A DNA stretch of 58,962 bases from Rhizobium esperanzae. GTDB lineage: Bacteria > Pseudomonadota > Alphaproteobacteria > Rhizobiales > Rhizobiaceae. A model generated the notes under the pieces. It ran no database searches, was not told the DNA's origin, and saw only the letters and a program-made list of their open reading frames with translations. Positions 1-8,511 of this stretch are shown piece by piece; position 1 is the first letter of the stretch, and every line of letters begins with the position of its first letter. The translations under genes were made by a program, and so were the position numbers. The stretch is from assembly GCF_014197615.1 (NCBI RefSeq), contig NZ_JACIFY010000027.1, forward strand, positions 1 through 58,962, in the 5' to 3' direction.

Positions 1-206
1 TCACCGCCGCCGCCGGCAACGGGGACATCCTTCCAGGCAAAACCTTCCTTCGACAGATCCTGCTTCAGAACGTTCAGCGCCGCTGCCTCGCCGCCTGACG
101 TCCACCAGTGAAGCATCTGAACTTCCTTCACGTCGGCAGCCTGGGCCGCACCAAGGCCAGCCATCATCACGACGGCGACAGCCGCCGAGCTCAAAAACTT
201 GCGCAT
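1..206 (-). CDS. Sugar ABC transporter substrate-binding protein (partial)
   Basis: This is the N-terminal 68 residues of a periplasmic solute-binding protein; the rest lies beyond the left edge. A Sec signal peptide (MRKFLSSAAVAVVMMAGLG, cleavage near AQA-AD) precedes VQMLHWWTSGGEAAALNVLK. The HWWTSGGE block and the GGGG run at the edge are typical of CUT1 carbohydrate-binding proteins of the glucose/mannose GtsA type. It would deliver sugar to an inner-membrane ABC importer, whose other genes should lie further left. It is divergent from a LacI regulator, which probably controls it. Family is confident; the sugar is inferred. Confidence 0.85.
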   Translation of the reverse strand, partial: MRKFLSSAAVAVVMMAGLGAAQAADVKEVQMLHWWTSGGEAAALNVLKQDLSKEGFAWKDVPVAGGGG

Positions 207-310
207 GAATTTCCTCCCATTTGAAAATCGGCGGCGGGCCCTCCCTGCCGCCCGATGTTTTCCACCCGTTGCGGCGGTCGACATCGGCCGCGCTCCTCCG
301 CGCGGTTGCT

Positions 311-446
311 AATTTAAAACGTTATAAGCCACAGATCGTCAAGCCCTTTCTCGACTCCCGAGAAAAATATCATTTTATCAATATCCTATTGAATTTTATA
401 TCAATTACCGATTTGGCTAAAAGATCGTTAAAATTTAAAACGTTTT
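311..446. promoter_or_regulatory. Paired LacI-type operator candidates
   Basis: The 13-mer AATTTAAAACGTT occurs at 311-323 and again at 432-444. The second copy extends to the perfect palindrome AAAACGTTTT (437-446), and the first is AAAACGTTAT. A CG-centred palindrome in the divergent region between a sugar-uptake gene and a LacI gene is what LacI-family repressors bind. The 121 bp spacing would allow looping. Operator function is inferred. Confidence 0.55.
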
Positions 447-513
447 CATTCCACGATTGCGCGCCCGAGTCATCGTGTTATTGTATCGGCAATTCCAGCA
501 CGGAAAGCCGAAA

Positions 514-1566
514 GTGACCGAACCGTCCCGGCCGCGACGCGGCGAAAGTCTCGATACCGCGCATAAGCGCGGCAAGCCGACCTTGCGAACGATCGCCACG
601 ATCGCCGGCCTTGCGGTGACGACGGTGTCGCGGGCTCTCTCCGATGCGCCGCAGATTTCGCTGGAGACCCGCCAGCGCGTGCGCCGCATCGCCGGCGAGA
701 TCGGCTATCTCCCCGATCGGGCCGCGCAGCGCCTGAAGACCGGCCGCACCAATGTCATTGCCATCCTGCTCGATTCGCACGAGGAAGTGGTCGGCTTCAG
801 CACCTCGATCATGTACGGCATCGCCAAGGCATTGAAGGAGACCTCCTACCATCTCGTCGTCGCCCCGAACTTTCTGTCGACGACCGACGTCGAGGCCGCT
901 GAATACATCATCCGCAACCACCTCGCCGACGGGTTGATCTTCACGCGGACGGAGCCGCTCGATGCCCGCGTCCGCCTGCTGCTCGAAACCGGCTTTCCGT
1001 TCATCTGCCACGGCCGCACGGAATTTTCCACGCCGCACCCCTATGTCGACTACGACAATTTCACCTTTGCCTACGAGGCGACGCGCCGGCTGATCGCCAA
1101 GAAACGCAGAAAAGTGGCGGTGATCCTGCCGCCGAAACGGCTGACCTTCTGCCAGCATATCCTGCACGGCTTCATGACGGCGGTGCGCGAGGCAGGCATT
1201 GCCTATGAGATCCCCGAAACGGTCGATCTCGATACGCCGGCGGATGTGCTGCGCGATTTCATCTGCAGCCGCGCCGCCGCTCCGGATGCGCCCGACGGTT
1301 TCATCTGTCCCGGCGAGGTCTCTGCTCTCGCCGTCATCAGCGGCATGGGCGACGCCGGCCGGATACTGGCTGTCGATTACGATATCGTCGCCAAGGAAAC
1401 CTCCCGCCTCCTCACCCAGTTGCAGCCGAAAGTCGACACGATCCACGAGGACCTGACGGCGGCGGGCGAGGATCTCGGCCGCATGCTGCTGCAGCGCATC
1501 AACAACCCCGACGCCGAAGGTCTGCATCTGCTGCTGCCGCCGCAGATCAATTTCCCGATCGGTTGA
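514..1566 (+). CDS. LacI-family transcriptional regulator
   Basis: A 350-residue repressor of the LacI/GalR family. The N-terminal helix-turn-helix is at about residues 24-45 (LRTIATIAGLAVTTVSRALSD), followed by the hinge and a periplasmic-binding-protein-like effector domain from about residue 80. I chose the GTG at 514, preceded by a GGAAAG ribosome site, because it gives the usual short N-terminus; an ATG at 457 would add 19 unconserved residues and run into the second operator candidate. It is divergent from the sugar-binding protein and probably represses that importer until a sugar binds. The ligand is unknown. Confidence 0.88.
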   Translation: MTEPSRPRRGESLDTAHKRGKPTLRTIATIAGLAVTTVSRALSDAPQISLETRQRVRRIAGEIGYLPDRAAQRLKTGRTNVIAILLDSHEEVVGFSTSIMYGIAKALKETSYHLVVAPNFLSTTDVEAAEYIIRNHLADGLIFTRTEPLDARVRLLLETGFPFICHGRTEFSTPHPYVDYDNFTFAYEATRRLIAKKRRKVAVILPPKRLTFCQHILHGFMTAVREAGIAYEIPETVDLDTPADVLRDFICSRAAAPDAPDGFICPGEVSALAVISGMGDAGRILAVDYDIVAKETSRLLTQLQPKVDTIHEDLTAAGEDLGRMLLQRINNPDAEGLHLLLPPQINFPIG

Positions 1567-1633
1567 CCCTCTGAAGGCTCGCGCCTTAACCCTATTCCCA
1601 ACCGGCGTGATTTGCCCTAGAAGCACGCCGTAA

Positions 1634-1665
1634 TCCGGTCGCAGCCCACCCGGTCAAAACAAGGG
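1634..1665 (+). ncRNA. preQ1-I riboswitch (type II-like) controlling queCDE
   Basis: The leader reads CCGGTCGCAG, CCCACCCGGT, then CAAAACAAGG. From memory this matches the Thermoanaerobacter tengcongensis preQ1-I aptamer closely: a GG-TCGCAG loop, a CC-rich closing strand, then an A-rich tail ending in AACAAGG. The CCGG/CCGG stem forms P1, and the tail would form the pseudoknot. The AAGGGA at its 3' end is also the queC ribosome-binding site, 10 nt before ATG 1676. Ligand binding should therefore hide the Shine-Dalgarno and reduce translation of the preQ1 pathway genes. Confidence 0.85.
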
Positions 1666-1675
1666 AATCTAAAAT

Positions 1676-2386
1676 ATGAAGACTATCGTCGTCTGCTCTG
1701 GCGGACTCGACTCCGTTTCGCTTGCCCACAAGATAGCGGCGGAAGAACAGCTTATCGGCCTCGTCTCCTTCGACTACGGCCAACGGCATCGCAAGGAACT
1801 CGACTTCGCCGCCAAATGTGCCGCACGCCTTGCCGTTCCCCATCATATCATCGACATCGCCGCCATCGGCGGCCATCTCAGCGGATCGGCGCTGACCGAC
1901 AATGTCGAGGTCCCTGACGGCCATTACGCCGAAGAGACTATGAAGGCCACCGTCGTGCCGAACCGCAATGCCATCATGCTGGCCATCGCCTTCGGGCTGG
2001 CGGCTGCCCAGAAAGCCGATGCCGTCGCCGTTGCCGTGCATGGCGGCGACCACTTCATCTATCCCGACTGCCGGCCGGGCTTCATCGACGCTTTCCAGCG
2101 CATGCAGAACGAAGCGCTCGACGGTTATGCCAGCGTCAGACTGCTTGCACCCTATGTCGAGGTGTCCAAAGCAGCGATCGTGATCGACGGCGCAAAACAT
2201 GCGACACCGTTTGCGCAAACATGGTCCTGCTACAAAGGCGGCAGGCTCCACTGCGGACGCTGCGGCACCTGCGTCGAACGCCGCGAGGCCTTCCATCTTG
2301 CCGGCGTCCCTGATCCCACGGAATACGAGGACCGCGACTTCTGGAAGGCCGCAGTGTCGCAATATTCAGCAGCGGAGGTGCGTTGA
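1676..2386 (+). CDS. queC: 7-cyano-7-deazaguanine (preQ0) synthase QueC
   Basis: QueC (236 aa) makes preQ0 from 7-carboxy-7-deazaguanine, ammonia and ATP in queuosine biosynthesis. It has the N-terminal ATP-pyrophosphatase P-loop SGGLDS (residues 8-13). Near the C-terminus a four-cysteine zinc site (C185, C193, C196, C199) has the family spacing. The length is normal. It is the first gene of queCDE; its TGA overlaps the queD ATG (TGATG). Translation is probably regulated by the preQ1-I aptamer just upstream. Confidence 0.97.
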   Translation: MKTIVVCSGGLDSVSLAHKIAAEEQLIGLVSFDYGQRHRKELDFAAKCAARLAVPHHIIDIAAIGGHLSGSALTDNVEVPDGHYAEETMKATVVPNRNAIMLAIAFGLAAAQKADAVAVAVHGGDHFIYPDCRPGFIDAFQRMQNEALDGYASVRLLAPYVEVSKAAIVIDGAKHATPFAQTWSCYKGGRLHCGRCGTCVERREAFHLAGVPDPTEYEDRDFWKAAVSQYSAAEVR

Positions 2387-2742
2387 TGTACCGCATCACC
2401 AAGGAGTTTCATCTCTCCGCTTCGCACCAGCTGGATCATCTGCCGGCCGACCATCAATGCGCCCGGCTCCACGGTCATAACTATATCGTGGTCGTCGAGC
2501 TCGCGGCCGAAAACCTGAACGATGACGGCTTCGTGCGCGACTATCACGACCTCTCGCCGCTCAAGCGCTATATCGACGAGGCGCTCGATCACCGGCACCT
2601 GAACGAGGTCTTCGGCCATTCGAAAGTCACGTCGGAATTCCTGGCAAGGCACTTTTACGACTGGTGCAAGCAGCGCTTCCCGGAAACATCCTCCGTCCGC
2701 GTCAGCGAGACGCCGAAGACCTGGGCGGAGTACCGGCCATGA
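2386..2742 (+). CDS. queD: 6-carboxytetrahydropterin synthase QueD
   Basis: QueD (118 aa) converts dihydroneopterin triphosphate to 6-carboxy-5,6,7,8-tetrahydropterin, the first committed step to queuosine. Zinc ligands H14, H29 and H31 (the last two in LHGHNY) and catalytic C25 (ADHQCARLHGH) are present. The ATG at 2386 overlaps the queC stop and is preferred to an in-frame TTG one codon earlier. Its own stop overlaps the queE start, so queCDE looks translationally coupled. Confidence 0.96.
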   Translation: MYRITKEFHLSASHQLDHLPADHQCARLHGHNYIVVVELAAENLNDDGFVRDYHDLSPLKRYIDEALDHRHLNEVFGHSKVTSEFLARHFYDWCKQRFPETSSVRVSETPKTWAEYRP

Positions 2743-3467
2743 GCGGAGAGACCATTCGCGTCAGCGAGATCTTCGGCCCGACCATCCAGGGCGAAGGCGC
2801 TCTGATCGGGCTGCCGACGGTCTTCGTCAGGACGGGCGGCTGCGACTATCGCTGTTCCTGGTGTGACAGTCTCCACGCGGTCGACAGCGCATACCGGGAT
2901 CATTGGATTCCGATGGCGGTGGATGCGATCTGGCAGGAGGTGACCAAGCTCTCCGGCGGCAGGCCGATGACGGTTTCGCTTTCCGGAGGCAATCCGGCGA
3001 TCCAGCCTCTGGGGCCGCTGATCGAGCTCGGCCATTCCCAAGGCTACCGCTTCGCGCTGGAAACGCAGGGAAGTGTCGCCCGGAACTGGTTTCGCGACCT
3101 CGACATGCTGGTCTTGAGCCCCAAGCCGCCGTCAAGCGGAATGCACACGGACTGGGGTGAGGTCGACAACTGCCTGCGGCTGACCGCCGGCGGGCCGGAG
3201 ATCGCATTGAAAATCGTCGTCTTCGACGAGGCCGACTATGCCTTTGCGCGAGAGGTCGGCCAGCGCTACCCCTATATTCCGCTGTACCTTCAGCCGGGCA
3301 ACCACACGCCGCCGCCGCCCGATGACGACGACGCCCGTATCGATATGGACGGCGTGATGGATCGCATGCACTGGCTCGTCGAGAAGGTCACGGCCGACGG
3401 ATGGTTTGCGCCACGCGTGCTGCCGCAGTTGCACGTGCTGCTGTGGGGAAACAAGCGTGGCGTTTAA
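2739..3467 (+). CDS. queE: 7-carboxy-7-deazaguanine synthase QueE
   Basis: QueE (242 aa) is a radical-SAM enzyme that contracts 6-carboxytetrahydropterin to 7-carboxy-7-deazaguanine. The [4Fe-4S] motif is CDYRCSWC (C35, C39, C42). The N-terminal SEIFGPTIQGEG and the SGGNPA block are characteristic of the family. The ATG at 2739 overlaps the queD stop (ATGA). It is the last gene of the operon; a rhizobial palindrome and a strong hairpin follow. Confidence 0.96.
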   Translation: MSGETIRVSEIFGPTIQGEGALIGLPTVFVRTGGCDYRCSWCDSLHAVDSAYRDHWIPMAVDAIWQEVTKLSGGRPMTVSLSGGNPAIQPLGPLIELGHSQGYRFALETQGSVARNWFRDLDMLVLSPKPPSSGMHTDWGEVDNCLRLTAGGPEIALKIVVFDEADYAFAREVGQRYPYIPLYLQPGNHTPPPPDDDDARIDMDGVMDRMHWLVEKVTADGWFAPRVLPQLHVLLWGNKRGV

Positions 3468-3514
3468 AGCAATTCCAGGAAAAGTGCGAAGCGGTTTTCC
3501 GTCCGGGATTGCGT
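3468..3514. repeat. Rhizobial palindromic intergenic repeat
   Basis: The stretch from AGCAATTCCAGG to CCGGGATTGCG is an imperfect palindrome: GCAATTCC at the left is mirrored by GGGATTGC at the right, with GAAGCGGTTTTCC between. As I recall, near-identical elements are scattered between genes in Rhizobium and relatives (RPE type). It lies directly after queE, where it may help to end transcription or protect the message. Confidence 0.65.
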
Positions 3515-3528
3515 AAAAACAAAAAGTT

Positions 3529-3567
3529 AGAGCGGTTCGGCGTTTCCATGAAAACCGGAACCGCTCT
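3529..3567. terminator. Hairpin between convergent queE and cyclase genes
   Basis: The 10 bp perfect arms AGAGCGGTTC (3529-3538) and GAACCGCTCT (3558-3567) enclose a 19 nt loop that can itself pair partly (CGGCGTTTCC with the AAAACCG side). No long T run follows on either strand, so it may be a bidirectional attenuator or part of the adjacent repeat rather than a classic intrinsic terminator. Confidence 0.45.
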
Positions 3568-3581
3568 GACACTGTCTGAGC

Positions 3582-4805
3582 CTACCGCTCGGGAAAAGCG
3601 AAGACATCGACAGGCTCTCCGAGCCCGCGCAGCGGGAAGGTGCCGAGGCTGTCCATGTCTTTGGCGCAGTCCGCCATTTCAACGAAGGCCCGCGACAAGA
3701 GCACCGGACGCTTGACCTCTTTGGTCAGGCTTTCCAGCCGCGAGGCGACATTGACCGCCGGGCCGATGACGGTGAAATCCAGCCGGCGGCGAGAGCCGAT
3801 ATTGCCGTACATGACGTCGCCGACATGCACGCCGACGCCGTAACGCAGCGGCTCGCGCCCCATGCGCAGATGCTGCTCGTTCAGCTCGGCCATCGACTCC
3901 TGCCCTTCGCGGATCGCCTGCAGCAGATCGAGGCAGGCGGTTTCCTTGGTCAGCGGGAAAATCGCCAGCAATCCGTCGCCCATGAACTTGAGGATCTCGC
4001 CGCCATAGCGTTCGATCGGATCCGACATGGCGTCGAAATAGTCGTTGAGCAGGTGGATGACATCGTCGCGCGGCCAGAGATCGGAAATCGCCGTAAAGTC
4101 GCGCAGGTCGCAGATCATGATCGCCGCGCCGACAGTGGCGCCGCTGCCGCGCGTCGTCACGCCCGACAGGATCTGCTCGCTCGCATGCGGCCCGACATAG
4201 GTCTGCAGCAGCGTGCGCGCCATGATGTTCTTCAGCCTGATTTCGCTGACCAGCGTCAGGGCGGGCAGGAGATCGCGCAGGAAATCGACATGTTCGCTCG
4301 CAAAACCGCCCGGCCGGCGGGTGGAAAATGTCACGACATGCCGTTTGCCGAAGGTGTGCTCGACCGGCCAGGCGATATATTCGGTCAGGCCTTCGTCATG
4401 CAGTTCCTGATAGAATGAATCCAGGTCGCCGTCGGCTGCGCCTTCCAGCCGTTTGCGCAGCTCCTCGGCACCCTGATGGATCGCATTGATCGGACTGTTC
4501 AGGAACTCCGGCGTGTTTTCGACACCATAGGCGAATGTGTCGATCTTCGCCTCCGTGAGCCCTTCCTTCCAGAGGATGCGGGCGCCGATCCATTGCGGAT
4601 GGTTCGTCCGGAAATGCAATGTGGCCCGCGCCACCGGCACCCCGGCCGAAAGCAGCTTGCCGCACATCTCCACCAGGATATTGTCGATGAAGCGCTCGCC
4701 GCGTGTCTCGTTCACCAGCCAGTCGAGAATCCGTCTCCGGCGGATCGGCCAAATGCCATGCTCCGTCTCAACGGCACGTCCGGCCTTGTCTGGAAAAGAC
4801 GACAT
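3582..4805 (-). CDS. Class III adenylate cyclase
   Basis: A 407-residue soluble cyclase predicted to make cAMP. Residues 1-200 are an uncharacterised sensor-like region; the C-terminal class III catalytic domain starts at about residue 222. Metal-binding D233 (ICDLRDF) and D277 (FMGDG), adenine-selecting K273 and D343 (LDFTVIG), and the transition-state Arg R356 (NVASR) are all present, so it should be active on ATP. The ATG at 4805 has GGGAG upstream; an in-frame TTG at 4808 is less likely. It lies 103 nt downstream of nrdF on the same strand. Rhizobia carry many such cyclases, and the specific role cannot be read here. Confidence 0.9.
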   Translation of the reverse strand: MSSFPDKAGRAVETEHGIWPIRRRRILDWLVNETRGERFIDNILVEMCGKLLSAGVPVARATLHFRTNHPQWIGARILWKEGLTEAKIDTFAYGVENTPEFLNSPINAIHQGAEELRKRLEGAADGDLDSFYQELHDEGLTEYIAWPVEHTFGKRHVVTFSTRRPGGFASEHVDFLRDLLPALTLVSEIRLKNIMARTLLQTYVGPHASEQILSGVTTRGSGATVGAAIMICDLRDFTAISDLWPRDDVIHLLNDYFDAMSDPIERYGGEILKFMGDGLLAIFPLTKETACLDLLQAIREGQESMAELNEQHLRMGREPLRYGVGVHVGDVMYGNIGSRRRLDFTVIGPAVNVASRLESLTKEVKRPVLLSRAFVEMADCAKDMDSLGTFPLRGLGEPVDVFAFPER

Positions 4806-4908
4806 CAAAAACTCCCGTTACACCGCATCACCGGCCAAGACCGGAGCCGGTTTCCGCTGTATGTGGTCGATGGCCAGGCAGATGATAAGGGGAGATTGCG
4901 ATCAAGTC

Positions 4909-5883
4909 TCAAAAATCCCAATCCTCGTCCTCCGTCGCCACGGCCTTGCCGATGACATAGGAGGAACCGGAGCCGGAGAAGAAATCGTGGTTTTCATCGG
5001 CATTCGGCGACAGCGCTGACAGGATCGCCGGATTGACCTTGCAGGCCTCGGCGGGGAACAGCGCCTCATAACCGAGGTTCATCAGCGCCTTGTTGGCATT
5101 GTAATGCAGGAATTTCTTGACGTCCTCCGTCAGCCCCACGCCATCATACAGCGCCTCGCTATATCTGGCCTCGTTGTCGTAGAGCTCGAGCAGCAGGTCG
5201 AAGGCGAAATCCTTGAGTTCTTGCCTTCTCTCTCCCCCGAGCAGCTCCAGTCCGCGCTGGAATTTGTAGCCGATGTAATAGCCGTGCACCGCCTCGTCGC
5301 GGATGATCAGCCGGATCATGTCGGCCGTATTGGTGAGCTTGGCCCGGCTCGACCAGTACATCGGCAGGTAGAAGCCGGAATAGAACAGGAAACTTTCGAG
5401 GAAGACGCTCGCGACCTTCTTCTTCAGGGGATCGCCGGAGGCATATTGTTCCGTGATCAGCGCCGATTTGCGCTGAAGGAATTCGTTTTCCTCCGACCAG
5501 CGATAGGCATCGTCGACATCGACAGTCGAGCAGAGCGTCGAGAAAATCGAGGAATAGGAGCGCGCATGCACCGCCTCCATGAAGGAGACATTGGAAAGCA
5601 CCGCCTCCTCATGCGGCGTTGCCGCATCCTCCATCAGCCTGATGGAGCCGACGCCGTTCTGGATCGTGTCGAGCAGCGTCAAACCGGTGAAGACGCGAAT
5701 GGTAAGCTGCTGCTCGGCCGCCGTCAGCGTTGCCCAGGATGGAATGTCGTTCGACAGCGGTACTTTCTCCGGCAGCCAGAAATTGCCGGTGAGGCGATTC
5801 CAGACTTCGAGATCCTTGTCGTCCTCGATGTGGTTCCAGTTGATGGCGCGCACGCGGCTGATTGGCTTTACGGCGATGTTCAT
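4909..5883 (-). CDS. nrdF: Class Ib ribonucleotide reductase, radical subunit NrdF
   Basis: NrdF (324 aa) is the small subunit of the class Ib ribonucleotide reductase and carries the dimetal-tyrosyl radical cofactor. Metal ligands visible include D72, E103 and H106 and the later ESFLFYSGF and RDEAVH blocks. The radical tyrosine is Y110 in HARSYSSIF. The C-terminal tail ends EDEDWDF, the peptide that docks on NrdE. It is the last gene of nrdHIEF, 66 nt after nrdE, and class Ib enzymes work best with manganese activated by NrdI. Confidence 0.97.
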   Translation of the reverse strand: MNIAVKPISRVRAINWNHIEDDKDLEVWNRLTGNFWLPEKVPLSNDIPSWATLTAAEQQLTIRVFTGLTLLDTIQNGVGSIRLMEDAATPHEEAVLSNVSFMEAVHARSYSSIFSTLCSTVDVDDAYRWSEENEFLQRKSALITEQYASGDPLKKKVASVFLESFLFYSGFYLPMYWSSRAKLTNTADMIRLIIRDEAVHGYYIGYKFQRGLELLGGERRQELKDFAFDLLLELYDNEARYSEALYDGVGLTEDVKKFLHYNANKALMNLGYEALFPAEACKVNPAILSALSPNADENHDFFSGSGSSYVIGKAVATEDEDWDF

Positions 5884-5949
5884 GGTGATGATGTCTTTCC
5901 AATAGATCTGATGGCTACGAGCTCGAAACTCTCGGCCAGAGGCTCAAAA

Positions 5950-8118
5950 TCAAAGCGTACAAGACACACATCCCTGCACCTCGGTGCCGGACAACGCCAT
6001 CTGGCGAAGGCGGATGTAGTAGATCGTCTTGATGCCCTTCTTCCAGGCGTGAATCTGCGCCTTGTTGATATCGCGCGTGGTCGCCGTATCGCGGAAGAAC
6101 AAGGTCAGCGACAGGCCCTGGTCGACATGCTGGGTCGCCGCCGCATAGGTATCGATGATCTTCTCCGGCCCGATCTCATAGGCGTCCTGATAATAGTCGA
6201 GATTGTCGTTGGTCATGAACGGCGCCGGATAATAGACGCGGCCGATCTTGCCTTCCTTGCGGATCTCGATCTTCGAGACGATCGGATGGATCGAGGAGGT
6301 CGAATGGTTGATGTAGGAAATTGATCCCGTCGGCGGCACCGCCTGCAGGTTCTGGTTATAGAGGCCGGAGGTCATGACGGCCTTCTTCAGCGCCACCCAG
6401 TCTTCCCGCGTCGGAATATCGATGCCTGATTTGTCGAACAGCGCCTGCACCTTTTCGGTCACCGGCTTCCATTCCTGATCCGTATATTTGTCGAAATAGT
6501 CGCCCGAGGCATATTTCGAATTCTCGAAGCCCTTGAAGCTCGCACCACGCTCGGCCGCCAGCAGGTTCGAAGCGCGGATGGCGTGATAGGTGACCGTATA
6601 AAAATAGATATTGGTGAAGTCGACGCCTTCTTCCGAACCATAATGGATGCGTTCGCGGGCGAGATAGCCGTGCAGGTTCATCTGGCCGAGGCCGATCGCG
6701 TGGCTTTCGTCATTGCCCTTCTCGATCGAAGGAACCGAGGCGATATGGCTCATGTCGGAGACAGCCGTCAGCGCCCGGATCGAAGTCTCGATCGTCTTGC
6801 CGAAATCGGCCGAATCCATCGCCGCCGCGATGTTCAGCGAGCCGAGATTGCAGGAAATATCCTTGCCGAGATGTTTGTAGGAGAGATCGTCGTGATACTC
6901 GCTCGCCTCGCTCACCTGCAGGATCTCCGAGCAGAGATTGCTCATGGAGATGCGGCCGGCCACCGGGTTCGCCCGGTTCACCGTGTCTTCGAACATGATG
7001 TAGGGATAACCGCTCTCGAACTGGATTTCGGCGATCACCTGGAAGAATTCCCGCGCCTTGATCTTCTTCTTGGAGATGCGGGCATCCGCCACCATCTCCC
7101 GATACTTTTCCGTCACTGAAATCTCGCTGAAGGGCACGCCGTAAACGCGCTCCACGTCATAGGGCGAGAACAGGTACATGTCCTCATTGTTCCTGGCGAG
7201 TTCGAAGCTGATGTCGGGCACGACGACGCCGAGCGACAGCGTCTTGATGCGGATCTTCTCATCGGCGTTTTCCCGCTTGGTATCGAGGAAGCGCATGATG
7301 TCTGGGTGATGGGCGTTGAGATAGACCGCGCCCGCGCCCTGGCGCGCGCCGAGCTGGTTGGCGTAAGAGAAACTGTCTTCGAGCAGTTTCATCACCGGAA
7401 TGATGCCCGACGACTGGTTCTCGATCTGCTTGATCGGCGCACCGGCCTCGCGGATGTTCGTCAGCGACAGCGCCACGCCGCCGCCGCGCTTCGACAATTG
7501 CAGCGCCGAATTGATCGACCGGCCGATCGATTCCATATTGTCCTCGACCCGCAGCAGGAAACAGGAGACGAGTTCGCCGCGCTGCTTCTTGCCGGCATTG
7601 AGGAAGGTCGGCGTCGCCGGCTGGAAACGGCCGGAAATGATCTCGTCGACCATATCGCGGGCAAGGGCTTCGTCGCCCCGCGCCAAGGTCAGCGCCACCA
7701 TGCAGATGCGGTCTTCGTAGCGCTCGAGATAGCGCTTTCCGTCGAAGGTCTTCAGCGTGTAGCTGGTGTAATATTTGAAAGCGCCGAGGAAGGTCGGGAA
7801 CCGGAATTTCCTGGCATAGGCCTCATCGAACAGGTCGCGGACAAAATTGAAGGAATATTGGTCGAGAACCTCCTGCTCGTAATAGCCTTCGGTCACGAGG
7901 TAATCGAGCTTTTCCCGCAGATTGTGAAAGAACACGGTGTTCTGGTTCACATGCTGCAGGAAATACTGCTTGGCCGCCATACGGTCCTTGTCGAGCTGGA
8001 TTCGTCCCTCCTCGTCATAGAGGTTCAGCATGGCGTTCAGCGCGTGGTAGTCGAGTGTTTCGGCCGCTTTCAGCGGTTTTGCGCCAGCATCCCGCGTCAG
8101 ACTTGTTCCCGTGTCCAA
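5950..8118 (-). CDS. nrdE: Class Ib ribonucleotide reductase, catalytic subunit NrdE
   Basis: NrdE (about 722 aa) reduces ribonucleoside diphosphates. It has the N-terminal NrdE region, the conserved NLCSEI and GLGQMNLHGYLA blocks, the active-site PPTGSISYINHSTSSIHP stretch and a C-terminal redox pair (QGCVSCTL). The start is uncertain. I chose the TTG at 8118 (LDTGTSLTRD), preceded by a GGGA-type site, which overlaps nrdI by 22 nt. No good ATG exists before MLNLYDEEG. Longer starts inside nrdI give unconserved residues. Confidence 0.95.
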   Translation of the reverse strand: MDTGTSLTRDAGAKPLKAAETLDYHALNAMLNLYDEEGRIQLDKDRMAAKQYFLQHVNQNTVFFHNLREKLDYLVTEGYYEQEVLDQYSFNFVRDLFDEAYARKFRFPTFLGAFKYYTSYTLKTFDGKRYLERYEDRICMVALTLARGDEALARDMVDEIISGRFQPATPTFLNAGKKQRGELVSCFLLRVEDNMESIGRSINSALQLSKRGGGVALSLTNIREAGAPIKQIENQSSGIIPVMKLLEDSFSYANQLGARQGAGAVYLNAHHPDIMRFLDTKRENADEKIRIKTLSLGVVVPDISFELARNNEDMYLFSPYDVERVYGVPFSEISVTEKYREMVADARISKKKIKAREFFQVIAEIQFESGYPYIMFEDTVNRANPVAGRISMSNLCSEILQVSEASEYHDDLSYKHLGKDISCNLGSLNIAAAMDSADFGKTIETSIRALTAVSDMSHIASVPSIEKGNDESHAIGLGQMNLHGYLARERIHYGSEEGVDFTNIYFYTVTYHAIRASNLLAAERGASFKGFENSKYASGDYFDKYTDQEWKPVTEKVQALFDKSGIDIPTREDWVALKKAVMTSGLYNQNLQAVPPTGSISYINHSTSSIHPIVSKIEIRKEGKIGRVYYPAPFMTNDNLDYYQDAYEIGPEKIIDTYAAATQHVDQGLSLTLFFRDTATTRDINKAQIHAWKKGIKTIYYIRLRQMALSGTEVQGCVSCTL

Positions 8119-8498
8119 AATCGTCCCATCCCGTCTTTGACATTGGCGACATCCTCGGCCGTTCCCAGAAGCTCGAACCTGTAGAGATACGGCACCTGGC
8201 ATTTCCGCGAGATCACGTCGCCGGCAAGCCCGTAGGTCTCGCCGAAATTGCTGTTGCCCGCGGCAATCACGCCGCGGATGTTGGAACGGTTTTCCGCATC
8301 GTTGAGGAAACGGATCACCTGCTTGGGCACGGCCCTGCTACCGCCATCCCCGCAATAGGTAGGCGAGATCAGCACATAGGGTTCGTGAATGTGGATGCCT
8401 TCAGCACTGAGTGGAATGCGCGCCGCGCGCAGTCCCAGCTTCTCGACGAAACGATGGGTGTTCCCGGATCGGCTCGAATAATAGACGATCAGCCCCAC
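8097..8498 (-). CDS. nrdI: NrdI flavodoxin
   Basis: NrdI (133 aa) is the flavodoxin that supplies oxidant to assemble the manganese-tyrosyl radical of NrdF. The N-terminal flavin-phosphate loop YYSSRSGNTHRFV and the conserved SPTYCGDG and GVIAAGNSNFGETYG blocks are diagnostic. It sits between nrdH (13 nt gap) and nrdE (overlap), the standard order. Confidence 0.97.
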   Translation of the reverse strand: MGLIVYYSSRSGNTHRFVEKLGLRAARIPLSAEGIHIHEPYVLISPTYCGDGGSRAVPKQVIRFLNDAENRSNIRGVIAAGNSNFGETYGLAGDVISRKCQVPYLYRFELLGTAEDVANVKDGMGRFWTREQV

Positions 8499-8511
8499 CG
8501 CCGTTCTCCGC

